The notes below the pieces were generated by a model that ran no database searches, was not told the DNA's origin, and saw nothing but the letters and a program-made list of their open reading frames with translations. A stretch of DNA of 64,000 nucleotides, taken from NCBI RefSeq assembly GCF_001955655.1, contig NZ_MSPW01000010.1:97978-161977 (forward strand). Reading direction: 5' to 3'. The number at the start of each line of letters is the position of its first letter. Position 1 is the first letter of the stretch. This document shows, piece after piece, positions 53,112-61,040 of the stretch. The stretch is from Viridibacillus arenosi. Its GTDB lineage: Bacteria > Bacillota > Bacilli > Bacillales_A > Planococcaceae. A program made the position numbers and the translations under genes.

Positions 53112-54339
53112 TTACATTACACCCATCCTTTAAAAAGCGTAATGCTGCATCTCTAAAAATAGCCGTTGTAACCGCTAATTCCTCAATATCTACATACTCA
53201 TTGATTTGGTGTGGAATTTCTCTATCTCCTGCCCCAATTGTGACAATCGGTACACCATGCATGTGTAAAAACGTACCATCTGTCGCTCCAGGCACCCCAT
53301 TATAAATTGGTTCTTCTCCTGTCACTTCTTTGACAGCATCATAAACCGCTTGAACAACTGGATGATTTGTGTCAGTAAATGTAGATGGTCGGTTATCTAA
53401 AATCGTCAATTCTACATTAAAATCAGAGTCATCATTTTTTAATCTTGCGATGATTGCATTGATTTTATTTAATAATTCATCATGATCCTGTTTTGGAACG
53501 GTACGAATATCGAGTGTCATCATACAATGATCAGGAATAACATTAATCTGAGCATCCCCTTTTACAGGTGCTTGCAAAATTGTTGGCGTAATAGATGGCC
53601 ATTTTAAGTAAGGGTCCTCCCCTAACCTTTCCTGCTCTTCCTTCTCAAGCTTTTCAAGTTCTACTATTAATCTCGCCATTCGCCAATTTGGATTAATTCC
53701 ACTCCATGATATTGCTCCGTGTGCCATCTTGCCGTATACGTCTACTCTAATACGCATTGCCCCTCGTTGAGCGATACAGACATTATTTTCTTCAGGTTCA
53801 CAAATAATAGCCCCGTCTACACCATCTGCCCAACCTTGTTTGATGAAGTGTTTAATGCCAAGCATCATCCCTTCTTCATCAACAGGTATGCACAAAATGA
53901 TCTTTCCACAAAACTCTTCTTTATCTTTTAGAATCGATTGAACAGCGGTAATCATACACGCCAAGTTACCTTTTGTATCATTCGTTCCTCTTCCGTACAT
54001 CCGTCCATCAACAATTTCAGCACTGAAAGGACCGTACGTCCAAGCATCAACATTTCCTTCTGTTACAACATCCGTATGCCCTTCAAAAAGAAGTGTTTTA
54101 CCCGGTTTACCTGAATCGATGATGCCAATAACATTTGGTCTACCAGGTACTACTTCTTCAATATGTGTTTGAATACCAATATTCTTTAAATATTCGGCAA
54201 CATATAACGCCACTTTTGTTTCATTTGCATCTGCAATACCTTCTCTATATACACTTGGAATTTGTACTAGCTCCCGCGTTAATTGAATAACAGCTTCTCG
54301 GTCTCGTAAATACGTCTCATTTTCTACTTTTAAATTCAT
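53104..54339 (-). CDS. M20-family metallo-amidohydrolase (ArgE/DapE type)
   Basis: 411 residues with the two-zinc M20 site: His and Asp in LFEGHTDVV, the bridging Asp in GRGTNDTKGN, the catalytic Glu pair in PVDEEGMML, the Glu in IICEPEEN, and the final His in TFLHMHGVP. The dimerisation domain is in the middle. AAGGGGAG precedes the ATG. First gene of the operon, overlapping the next gene by 8 bases. M20 enzymes remove acyl groups from N-acyl amino acids or cut dipeptides. N-pantoyl-beta-alanine (pantothenate) has just that N-acyl-amino-acid form, so it is a prime pantothenase candidate (inference). Confidence 0.92.
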   Translation of the reverse strand: MNLKVENETYLRDREAVIQLTRELVQIPSVYREGIADANETKVALYVAEYLKNIGIQTHIEEVVPGRPNVIGIIDSGKPGKTLLFEGHTDVVTEGNVDAWTYGPFSAEIVDGRMYGRGTNDTKGNLACMITAVQSILKDKEEFCGKIILCIPVDEEGMMLGIKHFIKQGWADGVDGAIICEPEENNVCIAQRGAMRIRVDVYGKMAHGAISWSGINPNWRMARLIVELEKLEKEEQERLGEDPYLKWPSITPTILQAPVKGDAQINVIPDHCMMTLDIRTVPKQDHDELLNKINAIIARLKNDDSDFNVELTILDNRPSTFTDTNHPVVQAVYDAVKEVTGEEPIYNGVPGATDGTFLHMHGVPIVTIGAGDREIPHQINEYVDIEELAVTTAIFRDAALRFLKDGCNVND

Positions 54340-54424
54340 GTAATCTCCCCTTCTTAATTGTTTTCAAATGTTCATAAGGAAAGCGAATACAAACTAAATA
54401 ATAGTTATGAATATTCTGATATTA

Positions 54425-54447
54425 ATTATATTTTGAAAACGTTTTCT
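54425..54447 (-). promoter_or_regulatory. cre (CcpA) site in the promoter of the M20-importer operon
   Basis: TTGAAAACGTTTTCT at 54433-54447 matches the cre consensus WTGNAANCGNWNNCW at every position. A minus-strand -10 TATAAT lies at 54430-54425, so the cre site falls in the spacer between -35 and -10, where CcpA would block transcription when preferred sugars are present. The operon ATG follows 86 bases on. From 54340 to 54639 nothing else but this promoter and the next terminator is seen. Confidence 0.75.
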
Positions 54448-54580
54448 ATTAATTGGACAATATGTGTGTACTTCTTATACAAGAATAGACAAGATGTCTT
54501 ATCTTTACTTTTCTATAATCAGGAAATTCAATTATAAAGGGATTTAAGTGGTTTTTTGAGGGAAGAAACATTCTGAACAT

Positions 54581-54609
54581 AAAAAAAGAAACCTTCAAAA
54601 TGAAGGAAT
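54581..54609 (-). terminator. Terminator of the TetR gene
   Basis: CCTTC/GAAGG stem extended by GGA/TTC, followed by TTTCTTTTTTT on the minus strand. Confidence 0.75.
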
Positions 54610-54639
54610 CCAATGTAGGTTTGAAGTATAAGTGATTGC

Positions 54640-55290
54640 TTAATCGTTCTTAATATAGCTAAGGAAAATATTTTTTAGAATAAGTAATTGCGTCTCAGAT
54701 GGTACATTTGATTCGAGCATAAGTATGCTTCTATGAAGTGATAATTTCTTCGCGAAAATACCGAACACATTTGACAATGTTGATAGCGTATCCGTAATCG
54801 GTATATCTGTTCGAATAGAGCCATCTGTTTTACCAGTTTCGATTATTTTATAATAGATATCTACAAGTTGCTTGGAAGCAGCATTATAGACCTCCATTCC
54901 TTCAAAAGGTTCAGTTGATTGGGCTACGTATGTTTCAAAACTTTCTATAAATTTAATCCGACTTTCCTTCTGTTCGTTAAAAGCTATAAATGTATCAAAT
55001 AAATGCTCTATCTTTTCGTAACAAGTACCAGGTTTATCTAAAACTTCTTGAAAAACAACTAAATTAGATTCAAGTGATTTTGCGGCTACTGCAACAATAA
55101 TCCTATCTTTTTTGGGAAAATATCGAAACAAAGTAGCTATGCCAATACTTGCTTCATCTGCGATGTCTTGCATTGTAGTCTTTTCAAGACCCTTTCTTGC
55201 AAATACTCGATCAGCTGCTTCTACCATTTCAATAATTCGTTTTTGTTTCCCTTCTAATCGTTCTTTTTCTAATCGAGATTTAGGATCCAT
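54640..55290 (-). CDS. TetR-family transcriptional regulator
   Basis: 216 residues. The N-terminal helix-turn-helix region is ARKGLEKTTMQDIADEASIGIATLFRYFPKKD, and a helical ligand-binding domain follows. Divergent from the ABC-2 exporter-like gene at 55504, from which it is separated by a 40-bp palindrome. It presumably represses that exporter and itself until an inducing drug or lipid binds. GGAGAA lies ahead of the ATG. Confidence 0.93.
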   Translation of the reverse strand: MDPKSRLEKERLEGKQKRIIEMVEAADRVFARKGLEKTTMQDIADEASIGIATLFRYFPKKDRIIVAVAAKSLESNLVVFQEVLDKPGTCYEKIEHLFDTFIAFNEQKESRIKFIESFETYVAQSTEPFEGMEVYNAASKQLVDIYYKIIETGKTDGSIRTDIPITDTLSTLSNVFGIFAKKLSLHRSILMLESNVPSETQLLILKNIFLSYIKND

Positions 55291-55423
55291 AGTAGTACAT
55301 TCTCCTTTTTACCGTTCTTCTAGACGCTAGTGATTCTATCAAATAGGATGATGAAAGTCAAAATCGTCATTCTATACTTTTTCATTGTAATATTATAGCT
55401 ATTCATGATATTGTATTTATCAC

Positions 55424-55463
55424 ATTGATAGCAATACTATCATTATGATATTAATAGTATCAA
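55424..55463. promoter_or_regulatory. Palindromic operator between tetR-like gene and exporter
   Basis: A 40-bp imperfect palindrome, ATTGATA...TATCAAT outer and ATCAT/ATGAT inner arms, centred in the divergent region. TetR dimers usually bind 15-30 bp palindromes here; two dimers could be accommodated. Binding by the adjacent regulator is inferred from position. Confidence 0.55.
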
Positions 55464-55503
55464 TAACAAAATTATTTTAACATGAAATCGAGGAGTATTA
55501 TGT

Positions 55504-56739
55504 ATGAAAAGATTTTTAAAGACTAAAAGTATGTGGACGCCTGTCTGGATGGTATCTGCACTGATGATTATTATGGCAGTCATCTACATTCCAATTTTCT
55601 CTAAAGCAACACCAAATGTTCAAAATTTCCCTATCGTTATTATTAATGAAGACGAAGGTGGAAAAGTGGACGGGCTGAAAATTGATATGGGCAAACTAAT
55701 CAGTACAAATATTGCTAGTTCCAAGGACAGTACTGCTATTAAATGGAAGACTGCATCGAATAAAGAAGCAGGCTTAGCTATTCTTGAAGACAATAAAGCA
55801 TACGCTGCATTAATCATTCCAAAGAATTACACAAAATCAATGCTTCAGTTACAAGGTCAATTATTACAAAATAAAAAGCATACAAAACAAGCAGAACTTG
55901 AATTAATTGTAAACAAAGCTGGAGGACAATTTGCTTCTGGGATAGCACAATCTTCTTTACAAGCAGTCGCAACAAGTATTTCCAAAAGTGTAACCGAGCA
56001 AATTTCAGGATCATTGAATAGCTCAAAATCTACCCTTTCACCAGAAAATGCACTCGTTTTAGCAAATCCTATTCAAATTAATGAAAAAAATATTTCTGTC
56101 GTCAAAAATGATAATGGGATGACACCTTTTATATTGGCATTATTATGCATGATTACAGGTATGATGGGGTCTCAAATGGTAAATGGTTATGTAGATTCAA
56201 TGTATACAGCCTTAAAAACACATGGCATGAAAATAAAAAAACATGCAGTCTTAAATGCAGAAATAATATTTGGTATTTGTATGACTGCACTCATGTCAAT
56301 TTTATTAGTAGTTTGTACTTTTGCAGTTTATAATGTTGGGCATACAGCAAATTTATTGTCGATATTAGGATTTCTTATTTTCGGTTCTATGACGATGTTC
56401 ATGTTCTTCCAAGTATTCAATCTATACTTCGGTAGATGGAGTTTATTGATCGCCTTCCCTATTAATATGATGGGAATATTTGCAAGTGGCGGACCAATTC
56501 CAATCAATATTTTACCGTCTGTTCACCAATTCTTTAGTAACATTTTACCAACGCATTATTTAGTAGACGGTATGCGTTCACTGATTTATTACGATGGTAG
56601 AATGGCATCAGGTATGTCTTCTGCGCTAATCACCTTATCAATCTTTTTTGTTGTTAGTGTTGTACTTTGCTATATCATTAGTCAAGTAAAATTCAATAAA
56701 GATAATCGTAATCAATCCGAAGTAACAACAGCAGAGTAA
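55504..56739 (+). CDS. ABC-2 permease-like export protein (YhgE/DUF3533-type)
   Basis: 411 residues. One N-terminal TM (about 15-37) is followed by an external domain of about 160 residues (PIVIINEDEGGK is the common start) and five or six TM helices in the C-terminal half. The fold matches the SNG1/YhgE/ABC2_membrane_3 group, in which no ATPase is fused; none is adjacent here. Likely a TetR-controlled efflux or membrane-stress protein. The short distance from a 40-bp palindrome supports this. No ATPase partner, so whether it is an ABC subunit or an RND-like exporter cannot be settled. Confidence 0.85.
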   Translation: MKRFLKTKSMWTPVWMVSALMIIMAVIYIPIFSKATPNVQNFPIVIINEDEGGKVDGLKIDMGKLISTNIASSKDSTAIKWKTASNKEAGLAILEDNKAYAALIIPKNYTKSMLQLQGQLLQNKKHTKQAELELIVNKAGGQFASGIAQSSLQAVATSISKSVTEQISGSLNSSKSTLSPENALVLANPIQINEKNISVVKNDNGMTPFILALLCMITGMMGSQMVNGYVDSMYTALKTHGMKIKKHAVLNAEIIFGICMTALMSILLVVCTFAVYNVGHTANLLSILGFLIFGSMTMFMFFQVFNLYFGRWSLLIAFPINMMGIFASGGPIPINILPSVHQFFSNILPTHYLVDGMRSLIYYDGRMASGMSSALITLSIFFVVSVVLCYIISQVKFNKDNRNQSEVTTAE

Positions 56740-56761
56740 TTTATGTTTAAAAACTCCTTGA

Positions 56762-56821
56762 GAAACCTCTAAGCAAATAAAAGAGCATGTTATGAACGTC
56801 AAATGTTCAAAACATGCTCTT
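56762..56821. repeat. Dispersed hairpin repeat, copy 2
   Basis: AAGAGCATGTT...AACATGCTCTT with inner TGAAC/GTTCA, preceded by AAGCAAATA. It is the better-preserved copy of the element at 26942-27001 and matches it over about 60 bases, including the flank. With the T-rich sequence after the stem it would also act as the terminator of the exporter gene. Confidence 0.75.
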
Positions 56822-56924
56822 ATTTAATGTAATAGATACATTTCTATATAATAAAGTTTGAAATTTCATTAAACCTTAATCAACAATGCTCTCGTTATTA
56901 AGTGTATAGCTGGACAAACTATCA

Positions 56925-57758
56925 CTAAATCATGAAATGCTTTCGATTAATAACGTTTGTATATTCCCTTCCATACAATACTTTCTTTGGATTAATAACG
57001 ATGATTAAAAGTGCTACTACTAAATAAAAAATTGCGTTATACATGATTAAATCGAATAAGTTTCCGTTTATAATGCCAATAAAAAAATTAAAAAATTGGT
57101 GGATGATGATTGGGATGATTAAATTCTGATTTAAGTTATAAAATGCTGTCATGACGATCTTAATGGATATGATTGAAATCATAAAGAATAAAATATATTT
57201 GATTAAATCAATGCCCACAAACCCTGTAGTAAACCATATGGGTAGATGCCACATACCCCACCAAAACCCTATGATTATCGATGCTTTTAATGGTGAATGC
57301 ATCTTTTGGAGCTCAATTTGAGCGAAGCCTCTCCACCCTATTTCTTCACCTAGTGGCCCTGCAATAAGGTTTTTAAAAAAGAAATAGATCAACATGCCCC
57401 AAGAAGAAATAGTAAAAATAGAGTCTACCTCACTATTATTAGATACGAGAAACAAAATCATCAAAAATATGAAGATTTGAATCAAAATCACAGTAAGAAT
57501 CACAGAAAATTTAAGTTTATTCTTAAATTTATCTTTTACAAATTGTATAAAACTTTGCCGAGGATAGATTTTTTTAAATAGGATGGCAAAAGCAAATGTC
57601 GAGGACCAAGATGATATACAGAACATTACATCAAAGACCCATGCAGGGTATCCTAACATGCTTATGGCTCCTACAAGAAAAAAAAGTGGCAAAAAAATGA
57701 TATTGGTTAGTAGAATAAAACTTGCTACTGGTTTTTTTAGTTTCTTTTCCCTTTTCAT
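56925..57758 (-). CDS. CPBP-family intramembrane metalloprotease
   Basis: 277 residues from the ATG at 57758, with a weak GGGG site. About eight TM helices. The Abi/CPBP motif 1 EEIGWRGF (Glu-Glu-x3-Arg) is followed by WWGMWHLPIW and IIHQFFNFF with the His residues of motifs 2 and 3, the Rce1-like catalytic set. Members process prenylated proteins or bacteriocin-related peptides and give self-immunity. It lies downstream of a MerR regulator on the same strand; the two might be co-regulated. The substrate is unknown. Confidence 0.88.
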   Translation of the reverse strand: MKREKKLKKPVASFILLTNIIFLPLFFLVGAISMLGYPAWVFDVMFCISSWSSTFAFAILFKKIYPRQSFIQFVKDKFKNKLKFSVILTVILIQIFIFLMILFLVSNNSEVDSIFTISSWGMLIYFFFKNLIAGPLGEEIGWRGFAQIELQKMHSPLKASIIIGFWWGMWHLPIWFTTGFVGIDLIKYILFFMISIISIKIVMTAFYNLNQNLIIPIIIHQFFNFFIGIINGNLFDLIMYNAIFYLVVALLIIVINPKKVLYGREYTNVINRKHFMI

Positions 57759-57867
57759 ACATAATCCCCGCTTCAAACTAAGTATTTCGTAAATATAATA
57801 GCGCTCATATTTACCGATACCTTCAGCTTAAACCTGGGGGTTACTCACAGGTCAATACATACCCGAA

Positions 57868-58662
57868 TTATTTTATAGGTGCATAAATTTCTAAAAATGT
57901 ACGTTCAAGTTCATCTTCATAAGTGGTAAGTAATAGATTTATATAAACTATCCCTAAAAGTTCGCACCCTTTTTCTATTGCTACTTTTCTTAAATTTGCT
58001 TCAACGCTATGATCAATACTTTTTCCACCAGTTGACCATCTTCCATCTTCAATAACTGTATAAATACATTTTGGATGAGATAGAATTTCACCTTTTATTT
58101 CTTTATCATAGTCTTCTACTTCTCTTACAATTAAAAATCCATCTTCAATCATACCTTCATCATTGAAATTTATAACTCTTCTTAAAGAGGTTAGAGTAAC
58201 TGCTTTTTTTAAGCTGTCTGTGTTCTTTTTTAGAGTTTCATATTCATCATACGCAGTAAAATGTTTTATTTCTCCTTTTATTTCTAAAGGCTTCATTTCT
58301 TGTACTGTATATTCCCCTAAAAACTGTTTAATTTTTTCGCAATCTTCCTTTACTATCTGAATCTTTTTTAAAAGAAGCTTTTTGTATTCTATTTCCTCTA
58401 AAACATCTTGTTCTTTCTCTTCTAATAATGATTTTATTCCCTCTATACTCTTACTTTTTCTTAATTCCTGGATTTTTTTAATTTCAATATCAATTTCTCT
58501 ATAGAAATTTACTGTTGTTATATCATATATATCAAAATGATTATATTTTCTATACCCATTCACAATATTTTGCTTAGGTTTTACTAATTCCTTTTCTTCA
58601 TAAAATTTCAAGGTATCTCTAGATACACCTAAAAATTGAGCGACTTGTCCAATTGTGTACAT
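57868..58662 (-). CDS. MerR-family regulator with C-terminal effector domain
   Basis: 264 residues from the ATG at 58662, preceded by AAAGGAG; longer in-frame readings start in non-homologous sequence. The MerR winged helix (YTIGQVAQFLGVSRDTLKFYEEKEL) is followed by a coiled-coil dimerisation helix. A GyrI-like/BmrR-type effector-binding domain (about 130-264) ends in ERTFLEIYAPIK. Such two-domain proteins bind hydrophobic drugs and activate efflux genes. The adjacent CPBP protease gene may be its target. Confidence 0.9.
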   Translation of the reverse strand: MYTIGQVAQFLGVSRDTLKFYEEKELVKPKQNIVNGYRKYNHFDIYDITTVNFYREIDIEIKKIQELRKSKSIEGIKSLLEEKEQDVLEEIEYKKLLLKKIQIVKEDCEKIKQFLGEYTVQEMKPLEIKGEIKHFTAYDEYETLKKNTDSLKKAVTLTSLRRVINFNDEGMIEDGFLIVREVEDYDKEIKGEILSHPKCIYTVIEDGRWSTGGKSIDHSVEANLRKVAIEKGCELLGIVYINLLLTTYEDELERTFLEIYAPIK

Positions 58663-58918
58663 TATATTCTCCTTTATCATTGCTACATATTCTATATAAT
58701 ATTTCATATTATCAGTACGTCGACAAATAATAATATTGGTTTTATTATAATAACAAAGTTAAGTATTAATAAGTAAATAACTTACAAAATCAGAAGACAA
58801 ACAAAAATTCGTCTCTAATATAAATTTCCTTAGTACTTCTTATTAATTTTCTCACAAAACCTCTGAAGTTAAAGACTTAAATATCCAAACAACTAAGCTC
58901 ATTTCTTTAATATCCATA

Positions 58919-58954
58919 AAAAAACCAGATTCTCGATAGAGAACCTGGTTTTTT
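58919..58954 (-). terminator. Terminator of the chemoreceptor gene
   Basis: AAAAACCAG...CTGGTTTTTT outer and TTCTC/GAGAA inner arms. Confidence 0.85.
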
Positions 58955-58961
58955 ATGCAAA

Positions 58962-60671
58962 TTACAATTTAAATTTCTGTACTTGTAAATTAAGTTCTTC
59001 TGCAAGTTCAGCTAGATGATCTGAGCTATTCGAAATTTCTTCCATCGAACTTGTTGTTTGTTGAACAGTTGCAGTAGTTTCCTCTACTCCTGCTGCAGAC
59101 TCCTGAGAGACAGCAGCAATATCATCAATTGAGTGATTAATTTGTAAAGTTGTTTGAGAAATACCACTTAAATTATTTGAAATGACATTAATATTATCAA
59201 TCATATCACTAATAGCATTTGAAATATTGTTGAATGTCTCTCCTGTAGAGGCGATTTGTTCTGTTCCTTGAATCACTTCTTCATAACCACTTTGGAGTGA
59301 TGTTGTTACATTTTTTGTTTCTTGTTGTATCTTTTGAACAATACCAGCTATATCAGTTACTGAGAGCGTTACTTGTTCAGCTAACTTTCGTACTTCATCA
59401 GCTACGACAGCAAAACCTTTTCCTTGTTCACCAGCACGTGCTGCTTCAATTGCTGCGTTTAAAGCAAGTAAATTTGTTTGATCTGCAATACTTGTAATTA
59501 CAGATACCAATTTTGAAATTTCTAAAGATTGCACTGCTAAATTCTCTACTTTTCGCACTGATTCTTGAACGATTCCATCAATTTTACGCATTTGTTCAGT
59601 AGAATCTATCATTAGTTTACTGCCTTCATGTGTAAGACTTTGAACATTCGAAGTATGATTGTTCATTTTCTCACCTTCATAATTTGCTTCTTTTACTTTT
59701 TGAGTAAATGACTCCATCACTGTTGCTAAATCACTTGCGTTACTTGCTTGGGATTCAGTTCCTTCAGCAATTTCTTGCATAGTTAATGCTATTTGTGTAC
59801 TACCCGTTTTTACTTCTAATGCAGATTGTGCAAGTTCTTCACTATTTGAAGCAACTTGATTGGACACATCTTGAATATTACTCAATATTTCATGAACATT
59901 TTTACTCATTGAATTGGTCGCTTCAATTAATTGTCCAATCTCGTCTTCAGACGTTTTTGGAAGGTCTGGCTGACTTATATCACCTTGCGAAATCTCCGTC
60001 ATGCGTTTTGCCACGAGTTTGATTGGTTTTACGATTATTCGGGCAGTTATATAAGCTACAATCACTGAAATGATAGTAAGTAATATAGTTGAAATAATAC
60101 TTATTAATTGATTATTTTCTCCATTCTCAATCATCTCTTTACCTATTTTCTTAATAGCCTCTTCTCGAGTGTTCGCTAACTCTTCATAACCTTCCTGTAT
60201 TTCACTGGCTTGTTCATCCACCGACTTCAGGTTATCTGCAGCTAGTTGCTTATTTCCACGATCATATTCTTCAAATACATCTTCTTTTATATATGTTTGC
60301 CACACTCTTGCTTTTTCAACTATTTCATCTAATTTTATAGAAGAAGTTAATCCTGCAACAATCGCCGCATTTTCTTCAGCGATATCTGTATATTCATCAA
60401 ATTTTTCCTTATATTTTTTATCACCGGAAATAATATAACCTCTAGCTGCTGCCGTCCGATTTGCAAATGATGATGCCAGCTCATCATCTGCTGCTAATAT
60501 TTCTAACTCAACCTCAACAATTTCCTTCGTTGATTTAGTTGAGTTTTGCTGCATAACATAACTATAAACATTATATCCTGTCATTATAAGTACTACGATT
60601 ATAAAGCCAAATGATATTTTTGCTCTTACTGTTTTGAAGTTTTTAAAGCCTAATTTTTTCCCCAACTTCAT
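58962..60671 (-). CDS. Methyl-accepting chemotaxis protein
   Basis: 569 residues from the ATG at 60671. TM1 (about 18-40), an external helical domain of about 150 residues (CHASE3-like, with [22 protein letters not shown]), TM2 (about 190-213) and HAMP (about 214-268). The cytoplasmic signalling domain carries the hairpin tip [40 protein letters not shown], the strictly conserved MCP signature. It senses an unknown ligand and signals to CheA/CheW. Monocistronic; the chemotaxis core is not in this window. Confidence 0.95.
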   Translation of the reverse strand: MKLGKKLGFKNFKTVRAKISFGFIIVVLIMTGYNVYSYVMQQNSTKSTKEIVEVELEILAADDELASSFANRTAAARGYIISGDKKYKEKFDEYTDIAEENAAIVAGLTSSIKLDEIVEKARVWQTYIKEDVFEEYDRGNKQLAADNLKSVDEQASEIQEGYEELANTREEAIKKIGKEMIENGENNQLISIISTILLTIISVIVAYITARIIVKPIKLVAKRMTEISQGDISQPDLPKTSEDEIGQLIEATNSMSKNVHEILSNIQDVSNQVASNSEELAQSALEVKTGSTQIALTMQEIAEGTESQASNASDLATVMESFTQKVKEANYEGEKMNNHTSNVQSLTHEGSKLMIDSTEQMRKIDGIVQESVRKVENLAVQSLEISKLVSVITSIADQTNLLALNAAIEAARAGEQGKGFAVVADEVRKLAEQVTLSVTDIAGIVQKIQQETKNVTTSLQSGYEEVIQGTEQIASTGETFNNISNAISDMIDNINVISNNLSGISQTTLQINHSIDDIAAVSQESAAGVEETTATVQQTTSSMEEISNSSDHLAELAEELNLQVQKFKL

Positions 60672-60677
60672 TTGCAC

Positions 60678-61040
60678 TTCCTTTGTTTGGTTTTAGTAAT
60701 TCTATAAAAGATGGATACTTTGTATATATCCATTTATTAAAAACCTCAATTTTCAGAACCATAATAAAAAGAATTTAGTGGTATTTAATCGATTATTGTT
60801 AAATAACCACTATATAGAATTATACATTATAAAACCAAAAAATATAGTATTAATTTACCATAACTTTATTCACAAAAAAATTAATGTATTCAGAAATTTA
60901 CATACCATTAAACCTATCGATGTGCTTCATATATGAATACAAAGTTATAAAAACCAAAAAAACTAACTCAAGATTGCACATCATGAGTTAGTCTGTTTTT
61001 TAGTAAAAATATGTTACTTAAAGAAACATACCTACCACTA
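60678..61040. other. AT-rich intergenic region with an inverted repeat
   Basis: Contains a 12-bp inverted repeat (TAGTGGTATTTA/TAAATAACCACTA, one-base bulge) at 60776-60812, about 105 bases before the chemoreceptor start, plus the terminator of the DUF2339 gene. No reading frame of interest. I could not find a convincing SigD promoter. Confidence 0.5.
60957..60997 (-). terminator. Terminator of the DUF2339 gene
   Basis: ACTAACTCA/TGAGTTAGT stem followed by seven T residues on the minus strand. Confidence 0.85.

Noticed and set aside
54340..54639. Riboswitch or T-box leader
   Set aside because: No conserved aptamer elements or T-box sequence; only a cre-containing promoter and a terminator are visible.
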